A stretch of DNA of 57,359 bases from Smittium culicis (lineage: Eukaryota > Kickxellomycota > Harpellomycetes > Harpellales > Legeriomycetaceae). Shown here piece by piece: positions 10,502 to 20,462 of this stretch. Numbering within the stretch: the stretch's first letter is position 1; every line of letters begins with the position of its first letter. The stretch covers positions 1 to 57,359 of the forward strand of contig LSSN01001337.1 of the NCBI GenBank assembly GCA_001970855.1, read 5' to 3'. The notes below the pieces were generated by a model. The model was not told the origin of the DNA and did no database searches. It saw only the letters and a program-made list of their open reading frames with translations. The position numbers were made by a program, and so were the translations under genes.

Positions 10502-11502
10502 TGTCTAGCAATATGGTGACTCAGCGGAGCTCCCTCAAAGATCAAGGCTATTATGATGCCGCAATTAGAATCATGGTCTCTAATCAACGGTCTGTTAAAC
10601 GTAAGACAAGAAATTTAACAATCCAACAAGGTTTTATAAATTGGTTATCACATAATGGCTCAGCAAATAACTATACTACTATTGATTTAATCAATTATTT
10701 GGCGCAAATTTATACTCTAAAGAAACTAAGTATAAACACATTGAAAGCTTATAAATCTGCAATATGTCAAATGTTTATAGATAATTCTAAAGAAATCGAT
10801 ACGCTAATGATAAAATCATTTTTTAAAAGCATTGAAGAAATGTCTATTAAATCATTTGTCGAGTTCAAAATTGACATAGCGCCAATAGTTTCTTACTTTC
10901 AAATATTAGGTCCAACAAACTTGTTAAGCCTAAAAGATTTAACAGAAAAGACTTGCTGGCTATTAGCCGTCTGTGTATTTATGCGCGCTAGCGACATGCA
11001 CAGAATTGACGACGTAAGAACTACTTTATCAGACACATCTGTCTGCTTTGTAATTGTTGCGCCTAAAGAAAAGCGACAAGGAAGGCCTATTGAAAGACCT
11101 TGCGAAATAAAAGCCCACAATAATAAATTAATGTGCCCAGTAGATGCATATAGAATATACAAGCAGAAAGTAGCTAATGTACCTTGTACTAGTCCTCATG
11201 TGAACAAGAACGACATTATTATTAATCATTTGTTTAGATATATTAAAGATAACTCAAAGCCCCTATCAGTGGACAGCATCTCTAGAAATATAAAATCAAT
11301 AACAAAATTGATTGTCACTAATGGTAAACAAATACCAAAGGCAAGAGCTATTGGTGCAACTTTAGCTGCAAGTGCTGGAATATCGTCAGACGTAATTATT
11401 TTCCACGCTTTTTGGTCAGGATATGATATGCTTGATAATTATTATCGACTCTCTAGAGAACGTAATATAAATATCACTGAATCGATAATATCTCTGAAGT
11501 AA
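10498..11502 (+). CDS. DIRS tyrosine recombinase (integrase)
   Basis: This 334-residue reading, from the ATG at 10498 that overlaps the polymerase stop (ATGA), is intact. It would catalyse integration of the circular DIRS intermediate. The N-terminal half carries the helical core-binding region (TLKAYKSAICQMF). The catalytic half has the first arginine in VCVFMRASDMHR, the second in PKARAIGATLAASAG, the histidine/tryptophan box HAFWSGYD and the tyrosine nucleophile in NYYRLSR, all in the expected order near the C-terminus. The usual HxxR histidine is not obvious, as is common in fungal DIRS recombinases as I recall them. The same frame is open upstream to 8575 (first ATG 8596), so a 968-residue product overlapping the whole RT gene is formally possible. 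The stop is three codons' width before the internal complementary region. Confidence 0.88.
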   Translation: MMSSNMVTQRSSLKDQGYYDAAIRIMVSNQRSVKRKTRNLTIQQGFINWLSHNGSANNYTTIDLINYLAQIYTLKKLSINTLKAYKSAICQMFIDNSKEIDTLMIKSFFKSIEEMSIKSFVEFKIDIAPIVSYFQILGPTNLLSLKDLTEKTCWLLAVCVFMRASDMHRIDDVRTTLSDTSVCFVIVAPKEKRQGRPIERPCEIKAHNNKLMCPVDAYRIYKQKVANVPCTSPHVNKNDIIINHLFRYIKDNSKPLSVDSISRNIKSITKLIVTNGKQIPKARAIGATLAASAGISSDVIIFHAFWSGYDMLDNYYRLSRERNINITESIISLK

Positions 11503-11600
11503 CTAAATATATCTCCTCTCTGAGATATAATGTATATATTAATCGAGCTCGAAGAGCGAGAATTAATTAATATTATATGAAGAGAGGAGATATATTTAGT
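11503..11600 (+). repeat. DIRS internal complementary region
   Basis: The first ~29 bases are the reverse complement of the left end of the element (7516-7544), and the remainder is the reverse complement of the right end (about 11773-11841). This arrangement defines DIRS elements and is thought to template the ends during circle formation. It begins directly after the recombinase stop codon. Confidence 0.92.
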
Positions 11601-11625
11601 CCCACCCGCCCAGTTCCCATTTCAA

Positions 11626-11791
11626 CCTTTGCTAAAGAAAAGATGATAAGGATATCATAATGGTACTTTACAGTATTTATACTAGAAAAAATTTAACTTT
11701 TTAAAAAATTTTATAGAAAATTTTCTCTTTTATTTGTAATTTTGGTTTATTTTATCCAATAAAGATGGTAACACTAAATATATCTCCTCTC
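11626..11791 (-). repeat. DIRS right inverted terminal repeat
   Basis: Reverse complement of 7527-7692 over about 166 bp. Beyond it, 11792-11841 is right-end sequence found elsewhere only in the internal complementary region. That sequence includes the palindromic CTCGCTCTTCGAGCTCG motif, so the right end can fold back on 11531-11600. Confidence 0.92.
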
Positions 11792-11841
11792 TTCATATAA
11801 TATTAATTAATTCTCGCTCTTCGAGCTCGATTAATATATAC

Positions 11842-14165
11842 AATACTTTAATTTAATTGAGCTAAACAAAATAAGCACATTATGGATATAAATGGTGCCA
11901 ATACGGCCTTTAAATTATTCAATTTTTTATGGAAAATACGAAATTCTATTTTTTTATAAGTATATCAAATTATGTAAACATTCTTGAATCGAGAAATTCG
12001 TTTCACGCGGTTTCCCTACAGGTTTTTATCTGTATATATCACGTTTGCTTTTATTACTTATATCATAAAATCCTTTTAAAAAAATAGCAACATATTCTAT
12101 ATTCTCTTAGTTTTAAGTTATCAAACCTAAATATGCTTAAAGTTATGTATTAATCAATTCGGATATCCCTCGTTTAGACTATTTTTTGAAAGAGAAGTCA
12201 TTCATAATAGGATAATTTACCAATTATATTATAAGTTAGATTTTTTTTTTAATTTCTCCTAGTTTTATACCATAAAAGTACTCGGCTACTCAAACTGGGA
12301 TTCCTTTTTGTTAAAATAATCTAACATTCTATTCCATGTATATCCTGAAAAGGTACATATGAAAAAGTGATTTTTTTTCTTTAATTTTTATATATCTTGT
12401 ATTATTAATTATCATTATTTAAATTATTGAGATTGACAAACAATAAATATCATAGCTTAAAATAAATTAGCATTTTAAGTTTAATTAATGTAACGAATGA
12501 TTTTTTATATGAGAAAGCTATATATACATTAGAAAATCATTCATGAAAATTATTCTGTCACCCTCCTCGAGTCATTTCTTAAGAAAATAATTAAATTAGC
12601 TATTTTAATTTCTATTGTTAAATATTATTATTTTGTGCTTAGTTTCATCTCTTATCCCTTTCCCGTCGAATAATCTTTGAAAAAAACTAATTTAGTGATT
12701 CTCCAGTAATTTTTAAGAAATTTTATAATTTTTTGCTACTCTTAAATCATACAATATTTAATTGAGCCTCTAAATATTTTTTATTTACTAAATGACTTTG
12801 TCTATATTTTTAATATCAATAACAGTCTACCTCCCGGCATAGAAACCGTAATTACTATCAATTAACTAAGGATTTATAGTGTATATCTATTCTAAACAAA
12901 TACAGTATTAATTATTCAAGAATAATAATCAATATCTTAAGGCTGTTATAATACCACGGTATAAAAAATTTGATTTCCTACTGTGATGATAGGACATAAA
13001 GAGATTTAATAAAATAGTAGCCCATATTAGCGTTGTTTCAAGTTCACTTCCTTTTTAAAAGTGGTATTTTTCAAAGTACTAAACAGGGATTTTATAGCTC
13101 TACTTAACCCAAATTCATGTGGAAAAGGTGAAAATAAATATAATTATTTTATTTTAGTTAAATATAACCCCAAGTAAAAAACTGTATCACATTAGCTTGT
13201 ATTTGCGAGATTTTAATTAAAATTTTCACTAATGTCTATATGTACTTTAAATTTTCTATTATAATAGTAAAAATATAAAGTAATTTTTATTTAAATTTAA
13301 ATATGGTTTTTGGTATTTTATTTGTATTATATCATATATTTAATAAAATATAAATTGTTAACCTCTAAAAACTTTAGAATTATATATCATAACATTAGTA
13401 AATTAAAATAATTACTAATTGGATAATAGGAATTCTGTTATAAATCGTTTTTAAACAATACAATCCCGCACACAATCAAAGGAAACACTTTTAACTAGAA
13501 TCTTTGATAGTCTTTTCTTGGGCTTTGATAGACTAAAATTCTTCAAATAATAAAGAATTCAACACTATTAAGACTAATATATTTTCTTAATTTTAATTAT
13601 CTAACAATGTAAAGATTTAATTTTTAATAGATTTGATTTAATTTTTTATTAATTTTATGTTTTTATCTGTATTATTTATATAAATACCTACTAATGAGGA
13701 TAAATATTGAAATATAATAAATAATATTATCCTAAATTATTGATTCAAAGGTTTTTTTCCAATTAATTCATATTCAGAGTGATTTATAAAATTCAAGTTC
13801 AAAAGAAATTTACAATAAAAAAAATTAATTACTGTAATTCTCAAGGATTTAGTATTTTTTAGTTTTTAGTTGTATCTTAATTACCTCTATCTCGGGGTTT
13901 TCTTTGATGGGTGCCACTACAAGCTACCCTCGTTATTCGTGAAATTTAAAGATCTGAAAAACTTTTTTTTATGCGGTTTTTTTTTCCTAATAAATTGGGA
14001 AATTGATTTATTTTATTCATTTAAAATATATAAAATCCTCATTAAAAACTAAGTGCAGAAAGAAATACATTTTTTTTATGCAATTATCCATAAAAATAGC
14101 TTATCTAAAAAGAGTTCCCTCTCTCATGAAAGAAAAAAATTAAACCGTGCAATAAGAACTAAGCA
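11842..14165. other. AT-rich stretch, nothing recognised
   Basis: This 2.3-kb stretch lies between the DIRS right end and the gag-like relic. It is very AT-rich. The 60-codon frame at 13870-14052 is dominated by Phe, Leu, Lys and Ile codons and has no recognisable domain. No terminal repeats or RNA genes were recognised. Confidence 0.5.
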
Positions 14166-14169
14166 AAGT

Positions 14170-15422
14170 TTAAAAGTATACTTTTTCAAAAAAATAAGCG
14201 ACAAATAAAAAATACTAATGCTAGTGTTAAAAGAAACAAACGTCCAAGTTGGGCTAGTGTGTTCAGTACCAGAACTAAACCAGCTGATATAATCAGAATA
14301 AATGAAAAAAATTTATCCCATGCTCATTTTTTAAAACAGATACTGATAACGACCCTATAAAAAGAAAAATTTCTTTCTTAGGCGGCACCTCACTGAAAAT
14401 GAGGGTTCCGATAAAGGAATTCAATAATAATATTGACGACTTCGCTGAAAATATACTAATCCATTTTTTCAAAATCAAAACATGTTTTAAATTGACAATC
14501 GCCGTCTACTTATATTTTTAAATTTTATAAATAAAAATGATCTTGAGAATGTAAAAAAAATGAATGTAACATATAAAAAAAAAATTGAGCTTTTTGAAAC
14601 TATAGAATACTCGCAAGAATTTGAAAAAATTATCATATCATCATATAATTGTCAAAGTGTTTGGAAATTTGCACAGAAAGCATATGAACATTCAAAATTT
14701 TGGTGAAGCGTTTGATATAGCAGCACTCAAATACAAAAAAATTAACGCCTACTCATCCAAAAGCATAAATATAATTTTTAAAACAAAAAAATACAACACA
14801 ATACCTAGTTCATTAGAAATAATGGGAATTAAAGTGTTGTTGCTTTCGAAAGGTGCTCAACCAATGTACACATATTGAAAAAAAAAAACAAACTGATCAT
14901 TGGAAATAACTTGCGAAGACTTAAAAGCCAAAATTGAAAAAAACGAAAACAAAAAGAAGGGCTTCAATCCCTAAAAACCCAAAAAAAATTTATTCAAGAA
15001 AAATTGCCAAAGAAACTATAAAAGAGAATAAAAACATTGATAGTATTACTAGTGTAAAATTTGGCAGTGCTGAAAAAGCATTAACCAAATTTATAGTTGA
15101 GGAATCGGCTAATAACCACACTTTTACAAATGCAACCCCTAATATTGGCACAGAGCTAAATAATAATGATGATAAAAGTGCATATAAAACAAATAAATAT
15201 CCTAAAAAAAGCTTACATACACCAAGTGACCATTCAGGTTCAAAGGATAAATTTAAATCAAGAAGGTACAAATGCTCTAGCTCAAATTTAATACATACCT
15301 CTAAATTTAAAAAAACTGGTAGTAATATTAGAAGTATCCTTAAAAATCAAAAATTTATTAAAATACAAGATAATAAACGTATATCAGACAAAAACCAAAA
15401 TCGTTGCAAGAGCAGAAATTGA
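14170..15422 (+). pseudogene. Decayed gag/ORF1-like retroelement gene with zinc-knuckle trace
   Basis: Several plus-strand fragments in changing frames line up as one broken gene. Early pieces read RPSWASVFSTRTKPAD (about 14245-14290) and KISFLGGTSLKMRVPIKEF (about 14360). A further piece around 14500-14700 reads KIELFETIEYSQEFEKIII. The frame at 14621-14878 continues with FDIAALKYKKINAYSSKSIN and SKGAQPMYTY. Straight after, across a stop and an A-run, comes KQTDHWK then TCEDLKAKIEK. This is what is left of a Cx2Cx4Hx4C zinc knuckle with its first cysteines lost. The last fragment (14934-15422, 162 residues) is very lysine- and serine-rich and ends CKSRN. The order, an RNA-binding-like domain, then a knuckle, then a basic tail, fits ORF1/gag of a LINE or related element. 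No RT of the same element follows. The intact ancestor cannot be identified. Confidence 0.4.
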
Positions 15423-15690
15423 GGGCTGTTTGACACGAAGGGAGGAGTAAAGACAGGATTATGGTTGGATTGAAACTGAAACTAAGACTGAGATAATGTT
15501 ATTTATTTAATATTACAGGGATAATATATATTTAGTGGGATAAATATTACACTTAGATTTCTGAAAGATGGAAAAAGTTTACCCTTTTATACTTTAGAAG
15601 AAAAATCTAAATGTTATTATTAAATAAAGATAATTATAAAAGAATTAATAATTTTCAAATAATAGTTTGCGGAATATTATGAAATGTCCT

Positions 15691-15705
15691 AGAAGGTTCT
15701 AGAAG
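15691..15705. promoter_or_regulatory. Perfect heat-shock-element-like motif
   Basis: AGAAG GTTCT AGAAG is three contiguous inverted nGAAn pentamers, the canonical binding pattern of heat-shock factor. It lies beyond the 3' end of the minus-strand gypsy relic, where a long terminal repeat could once have been. It may be coincidence in a region rich in TTCCAT repeats. Confidence 0.3.
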
Positions 15706-15719
15706 CGATTAGAAATAAT

Positions 15720-15865
15720 CTATTAATGATATTCCATAACATTCCATAACATTACATTGTATTTCAAAATGTTCCATGATGTTCCATAAGGTTCCATTGT
15801 ATTCCATTATGGTCTTTGAAGTTCTATGATGCTCCATTGTATTCCATAATGTCCCATAAAGTTAT
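15720..15865. repeat. Degenerate TTCCAT-type tandem repeat
   Basis: About a dozen imperfect units of 9-12 bp built on ATTCCATAAC / GTTCCATGAT follow each other here. They are absent from the neighbouring DNA. No coding role is visible. Confidence 0.6.
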
Positions 15866-15884
15866 AGAGTGTTTCTGTGCATAA

Positions 15885-17780
15885 CAAGGTATTGAAACCG
15901 TGTATTTTTCGGAAATACCAGTGAGTGCCCGGCAATCACTGCAGTTTCTTGTGGAACCATCAGATTTTTTTACAAATAATACAGGCGATCCCCAACTTGA
16001 GTTTGATGGCCTTATTAATTTTATATTGGTTAAATCGGCTAACTGTTTTTTAATTCCTAAAAGTCACTAGGTGACATTTTATATTGTGATTTTCAAATGG
16101 TATTATTATTACCGGTATTGATTTTAACTTTTTCTGGTATAAGCAGAGGTAGAACAGGTTTATTATTAATAAAAATATCCTTTTAATTCAATATTATGGA
16201 CTTTATGTCTTTATTATCAATTTTATTTATTGGCACAACAAATTCGTTCTCTGCTTGTAAATAAACTTTATTTAATTGTATGGCATATACATCAGAGCTT
16301 TCCTCGAGGTTTTAATATAACTCTTTTCTTCTTATAATTAGTGGCTCATCATTATTTTCATTAATTTTCTTTTTATAACAAAAGCTAACCATATTGTCTC
16401 TCCAATTAATTACTGGGTTACATTCTTTAACCCAAGTTATGCCTAATATCAAAAGATGTTTAAACTTTTCTAAAACAAGGGAATTGATTTTAAACGACTT
16501 AGAGTCAATTTGGGGCTTAAAAGCACACTGATTTGTTACTTTCTGTTTATATCAATTCAATACACTCAATTTTACTGGATCTTAATCTTTGATAGATTTA
16601 AATTCAGGATTTTACTAGGTTGTAAGTGATTATTTTCGTTTATGGCCTTCTAATGATAAATAAAAGATATTTATATCATTAAAATCAAGGATAGCTATCA
16701 AATATTCATTGAATTTATTTCCAGAGTCATAAATTTCAAATATTTTTGGAATTAATTATTTAAATTAGATATTTTATTAATTTTGAAAAGTTCAGTAGCT
16801 GATTCTAGAACTTCACTGGTACCTTTGGCGACTTATTTGGGCAGTTTGCTAGTATTTGCCTATTTTATTTGAAATAAAATAAATTCATACTTTAAAACAC
16901 TATTCTATTGCTTAATCTTTGGTAAAGATAAAAAATCTAGGTAATCATTACCCATCAAATTTTGTTTATGGAACGAGTTCTTCTTTAGTCATACATTTTT
17001 TTCATATTAATTATTATAAAAACTACTCCTATAGGGGTTTTTTTTCACTGTTTTCTGCTATTTGATATCTAATAATAGGTTATCAGGGTTAATTACAAAT
17101 ACTGGGGCTTTATTATGAGATTTTAATTTGTGTGATAATTATATCAATATCCCCTTAATCTTTCTTTGTATGGATTGTAGTATTTAGGTTTAGAGCATTT
17201 TCTGGTTACAGGAATACTAATGCTTTTTGTTTAAGATATTTCAGAGTCTTCCGGAATTCCTTTTTCTTTCTTCATACATTAAATCTGTCTTTGAAGGATT
17301 TTTCAAAATTATCCATGCTACTTTACGGGGTTTGAGATCAGGCATACTAAGCTTGGAACCATGATAAAGAATTTTATGTTAAATTATATACTGCTATGGC
17401 TAACAAGGTACTATTTTCATACATTCCAGAGGCCACTGGAAAATTTTTAAAAAGCAATAAAAATAGGTCAATATCATCAAGTGAGCCTCCAAAATTTTGA
17501 ATTTTTATGTCATTATTAATTATTGGAAAATTGTTACTGTTTTATTGACATTTTACATAGATATATTTTCACGCATAGTTAATATTCCTAATACTAATGA
17601 TCAAGGGTTTAAATTTTTTATCGGTCGTGACAACGTTTTTGTGGAAATTTCTATGAGTATCTTCTACTATATAAGACATATAACGAGTAAGGTTATCAAA
17701 GTTTTTTTTTTTTTTTTTTTCTAAAAAAACTAATTCAGATCTGGAGTGATTTTTTTCCCTAGCTGGTGGTGCTACCAAAT
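15885..17780 (-). pseudogene. Decayed Ty3/gypsy retrotransposon (gag, protease, RT fragments)
   Basis: Read on the minus strand in order: around 17480-17230, a retrotransposon gag segment (GSLDDIDLFLLLFKNF, then WFQAYYA, then MDNFEKSFKDRFNV). Around 16870-16820, ANCPNKSPK looks like the end of a zinc knuckle. At about 16470-16380, FKHLLILGITWVKECNPVINW matches the block between protease and RT that in gypsy elements reads like LGMPWLxxxNPxIDW. At about 16050-15885, [18 protein letters not shown] then SDGS and [11 protein letters not shown] is the start of a gypsy RT domain. Many stops and frame changes separate these pieces, and everything after the first RT block is missing. A TGGTAGCACC on the minus strand at about 17777-17768 could be the primer-binding site. 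No long terminal repeats were found. This is a dead, 3'-truncated element. Confidence 0.72.
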
Positions 17781-17839
17781 TCCAATTTTATTTTGTAACT
17801 TTAAACTCTAAAAATATATTTTTTTATCAATAAAAATAA

Positions 17840-17882
17840 ATCTCACCAACGCAAACAAACTTTTTGTTTGAAGAGGTGAGAT
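17840..17882. repeat. Two-tier inverted repeat (hairpin)
   Basis: ATCTCACC at 17840-17847 pairs with GGTGAGAT at 17875-17882, and CAAAC pairs with GTTTG inside it. It sits just outside the putative primer-binding site of the gypsy relic and may belong to its lost terminal repeat. Confidence 0.45.
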
Positions 17883-19320
17883 ATTTTCACCCTACTACAC
17901 AATAACTACAAAAAAAAAGCAACTTTTTCTAAAAGCAACGCCCTTAAAATAAAGGGGTGATTTCAAAAATAGTCTAATTTGTATTTTAAGATTGCAAAAA
18001 TAATAAAAATAAAGTTCATATTTGCAAAAATACTCAAAAATAAACGCCTTAGCCAATAAAAACTGAAATTCAAAATAAAATTTTTTTACTTTATAGTAGC
18101 ATTGAATTTTTTTTTGCAATATATTTCGTATGTATCTATAGATTCTTTATTTCTAAAAAATTATGAACCAACTGAATTAGCAACAAATAATTATAATACT
18201 TGAATATCTTAACTTATAAGTGTTTACTTAGTAATGATTTAAATTTATAATAAATATTTATTGTGAATTTTTTATTTTAATCTCTTGTGTCAGTGTATTC
18301 CAGGAACCCCCGCGGAATAAACCAATAGACTTCTAGCTATTTACAGGCAATATATAACACCCTAAACAAAAAAAAGCTTTATTTTTCATTTTGAATTTCA
18401 ATTATTTCCGTAATCGATATAAAGGCGGTAAAGCCCCGCTACGTGGTTCGAGAGAAATTTATATTTTATTTTTTTATCTTTTTCGAGAGAAAATTTTCCG
18501 AAGCGCCTACTATATGGTCTTCGCGCTTGTTCAACTCATTTATGTAGTAGTGTGAATCTACCACAAGGGAGTGAAAACGATTATAATCCCATTTTATGTG
18601 CGTAGCAATAAAAAAATAAATAAAAAAAAACATTTATTTTTGAATGAAAAGATAACCCCAAGATAAATAAAAACATGAAAGAGAATTGATCGAGTACAAA
18701 GAAATTGTTAGATGATTTGTCAATTAATTGATTAAAAGATTAAAAGGATATTAATCTATTTTGGGTTTAAAAAGAGAATTGCCAAATTTATTGAAAAGAA
18801 AAATCTTTATAGAAAAAACGAAACTTTTGTTTAATCGAAAAAAAGTAAAATAAAATAATAAAATAAAATACTTATGATGAATATTTGAAAACAAAGTTCA
18901 GGAGGTTTTTTTTTTTACTTCTAAAGTATAAATTGGTAAGAAAAGAACAAAGGTGAAACGCTCTCGAAAATTTTAGTAAAATACTTATTACTTAGTTTAT
19001 ATTAAAAACTTCCTATATAAATAAAAAATATACATTTATAAGCAAATCTAAAAAAGTGAGAAAATAAGCAGAAGCTTAACTTTAAAAGAACACTTAGTTT
19101 AAAAATTATTATTTAGTTAGTTTTTTTTTTATTATTTTTTTTTTGAGAAATCATACTATATTTTACCTCACAGCAAAGTGTAAATATTCAAGCCTAAAAA
19201 GATTCTCAACAGGCAAACTTAATTTTAAAACCATAAATCCTTAATTGAAAATAAAGGTAAAGTAGACAAAAAAATCTACTACATTTATACTATAATTTTT
19301 GATTTATTATTTCATTTTAT
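17883..19320. other. Gene-free stretch with a small structured GC-richer patch
   Basis: This is mostly AT-rich filler. At 18410-18600 the composition changes: TTCGAGAGAAA occurs twice about 35 bp apart (near 18448 and 18483), AAGCGC at 18501-18506 pairs with GCGCTT at 18523-18528, and GTAGTAG/CTACCAC pair just after. This may be a fragment of an unknown repeat or a small RNA. No tRNA fold could be built. Confidence 0.35.
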
Positions 19321-19321
19321 T

Positions 19322-19690
19322 ATGTTAATTTCTTTTTCTACGATCTCAATCCCCAGTAGCGCAACCTATCTTATAGATAGCGCTCTTAAAATAAACCTTA
19401 TAAACAATCCACCAAGAAATAACGCCCCTTTTGCCTATTCAATTAAACCCCTTCCATCTTACTCTATTGCTCCCTCCCCCCTCCCACAAACCAAGCCGCT
19501 ATAGATCTGAGAAAGTTATTGCCTTCCCTCACCTCATATCCCCCTGGTGTTAACTACGTGGAGGATCAAAAAACGAATACCCTTCCAGTCTGTATACGAT
19601 ATGATACTAAGCATTACCTGGGTACCGAATCGGGAGGCCTACCCCATCTAGTCGACCTTCCGATACTTGCTAAGTTTAATTTGTTAAAAT
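19322..19690. other. GC-richer island of unknown origin
   Basis: This is about 370 bp of near-balanced composition inside AT-rich DNA. It holds two plus-strand frames of 60 and 63 codons (PSYSIAPSPLPQTKPL and PVCIRYDTKHYLGTESGGLP). They are separated by two stops and could be remains of one proline-rich coding region. I do not recognise the protein on either strand. It may be a fossil of a gene or of a transposon. Confidence 0.3.
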
Positions 19691-19929
19691 ATGTATCTAT
19701 AAGTTATTAGTATGTAAATAATACAACCCAAGAATTTATAATAGAATTAAGATATGTTTAAAATGTAACTTTTGGTGATTAGTAATTTTGTTCCAATGCT
19801 GTGAGTATAGAAATTTTTAAAATTTATTTTGTTTCACTCGAAGAATTTCCTGTATATAAATTTTAGTAGATGTATTGATGTAAATATATTTAGGTACCAA
19901 GTTGGCAAAATGACAAAGGGACAAAATTG

Positions 19930-20029
19930 TACCAGGATAATTTCTTTTTTTATGTCTTGCACCAAATTTATATTTTTTAGTTTACATTACCGCATACTTT
20001 CTAGTATTTTTATCGTACCAATAAAATTA
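19930..20029 (+). mobile_element. Retroposon 3'-tail fragment (shared-tail family)
   Basis: It ends ...TATCGTACCAATAAAATT, the 3' end common to the elements at 26320-26626, 40947-41546, 50605-51202 and 56611-56780. Only the last ~100 bp are recognisable, as expected for a strongly 5'-truncated or old copy. Confidence 0.6.
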
Positions 20030-20069
20030 AGTTTAGCCCTTTACTATAAAACGCTCTTTATATATTTCT

Positions 20070-20250
20070 TGGGATGAAGGCTATTTTTGATCTACAAAAT
20101 ATGGCCAACTGTCTTCAATAATACTAACATATTTACGAGGCTTTGCAAATTATATGTATGCTTATATTAAACAGCAAATAATAAAGTTTCTTTTAAATCA
20201 TAAACGAGCCATAGAATTGATCATTTTAAAGATTTTTTGACGGGAGTTAT
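20070..20250 (+). mobile_element. TTAA-MITE, degenerate copy
   Basis: The interior (GGCTATTTTTGATCTAC, CAGCAAATAATAAA, ATCATAAACGAGCC) and the right side (TTTTTTGACGGG) match the MITE consensus, but both TTAA-CCC ends are lost. This is one of the oldest copies in the window. Confidence 0.6.
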
Positions 20251-20343
20251 GAAAAACAATCAAAATAAAGACTTATATAGGCTTAAGGTGTTTATTTTTG
20301 ATTATATTTGCAAATATGCTAGGTTTTGATTTTTTTTTGATAA

Positions 20344-20462
20344 TTTCAATCAAGTTTGATTAGTTATGCAAATTCCAATCGAGTTAGATTAGTTACACAA
20401 ATTTAAATTGAGTTTGGTTAGCATTACAATTTTCCAACTTAATTTTGACTATTTTTGCAATT
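20344..20462. repeat. Four-unit ~30-bp minisatellite
   Basis: Four imperfect units begin at about 20344, 20373, 20403 and 20432. Each has the form TTCCAATCGAGTTTGATTAG followed by a short stretch ending GCAAAT. A further half unit may lie at 20293-20316. Confidence 0.65.

Larger units (their letters stand above)
7516..11841 (+). mobile_element. DIRS-type tyrosine-recombinase retrotransposon, nearly complete
   Basis: This ~4.3-kb element has the full DIRS architecture: inverted terminal repeats of about 166 bp, gag-like, RT-RNase H-methyltransferase-like and tyrosine recombinase frames, and an internal complementary region after the last gene. The outer limits were set from that internal region, which is the reverse complement of the left end (7516-7544) joined to the reverse complement of the right end (to 11841). 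This is the junction expected from a circular intermediate. No target duplication is visible, as expected for recombinase-driven integration. The element is clearly less AT-rich than its flanks, which suggests recent arrival. It is damaged by three in-frame TAA codons and two likely one-base insertions, so this copy is probably not autonomous. A much older relative lies at 43855-48068. Confidence 0.93.

Noticed and set aside
9367..11162. Several minus-strand frames within the DIRS genes
   Set aside because: They are shadows of the RT and recombinase coding strand.
13870..14052. 60-codon frame rich in Phe, Leu and Lys
   Set aside because: The composition is what AT-rich DNA gives by chance, and no signal peptide or motif stands out.
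17895..18119. 74-codon minus-strand frame
   Set aside because: It is almost only Phe, Lys, Tyr and Leu from poly-A/T tracts, with no support.
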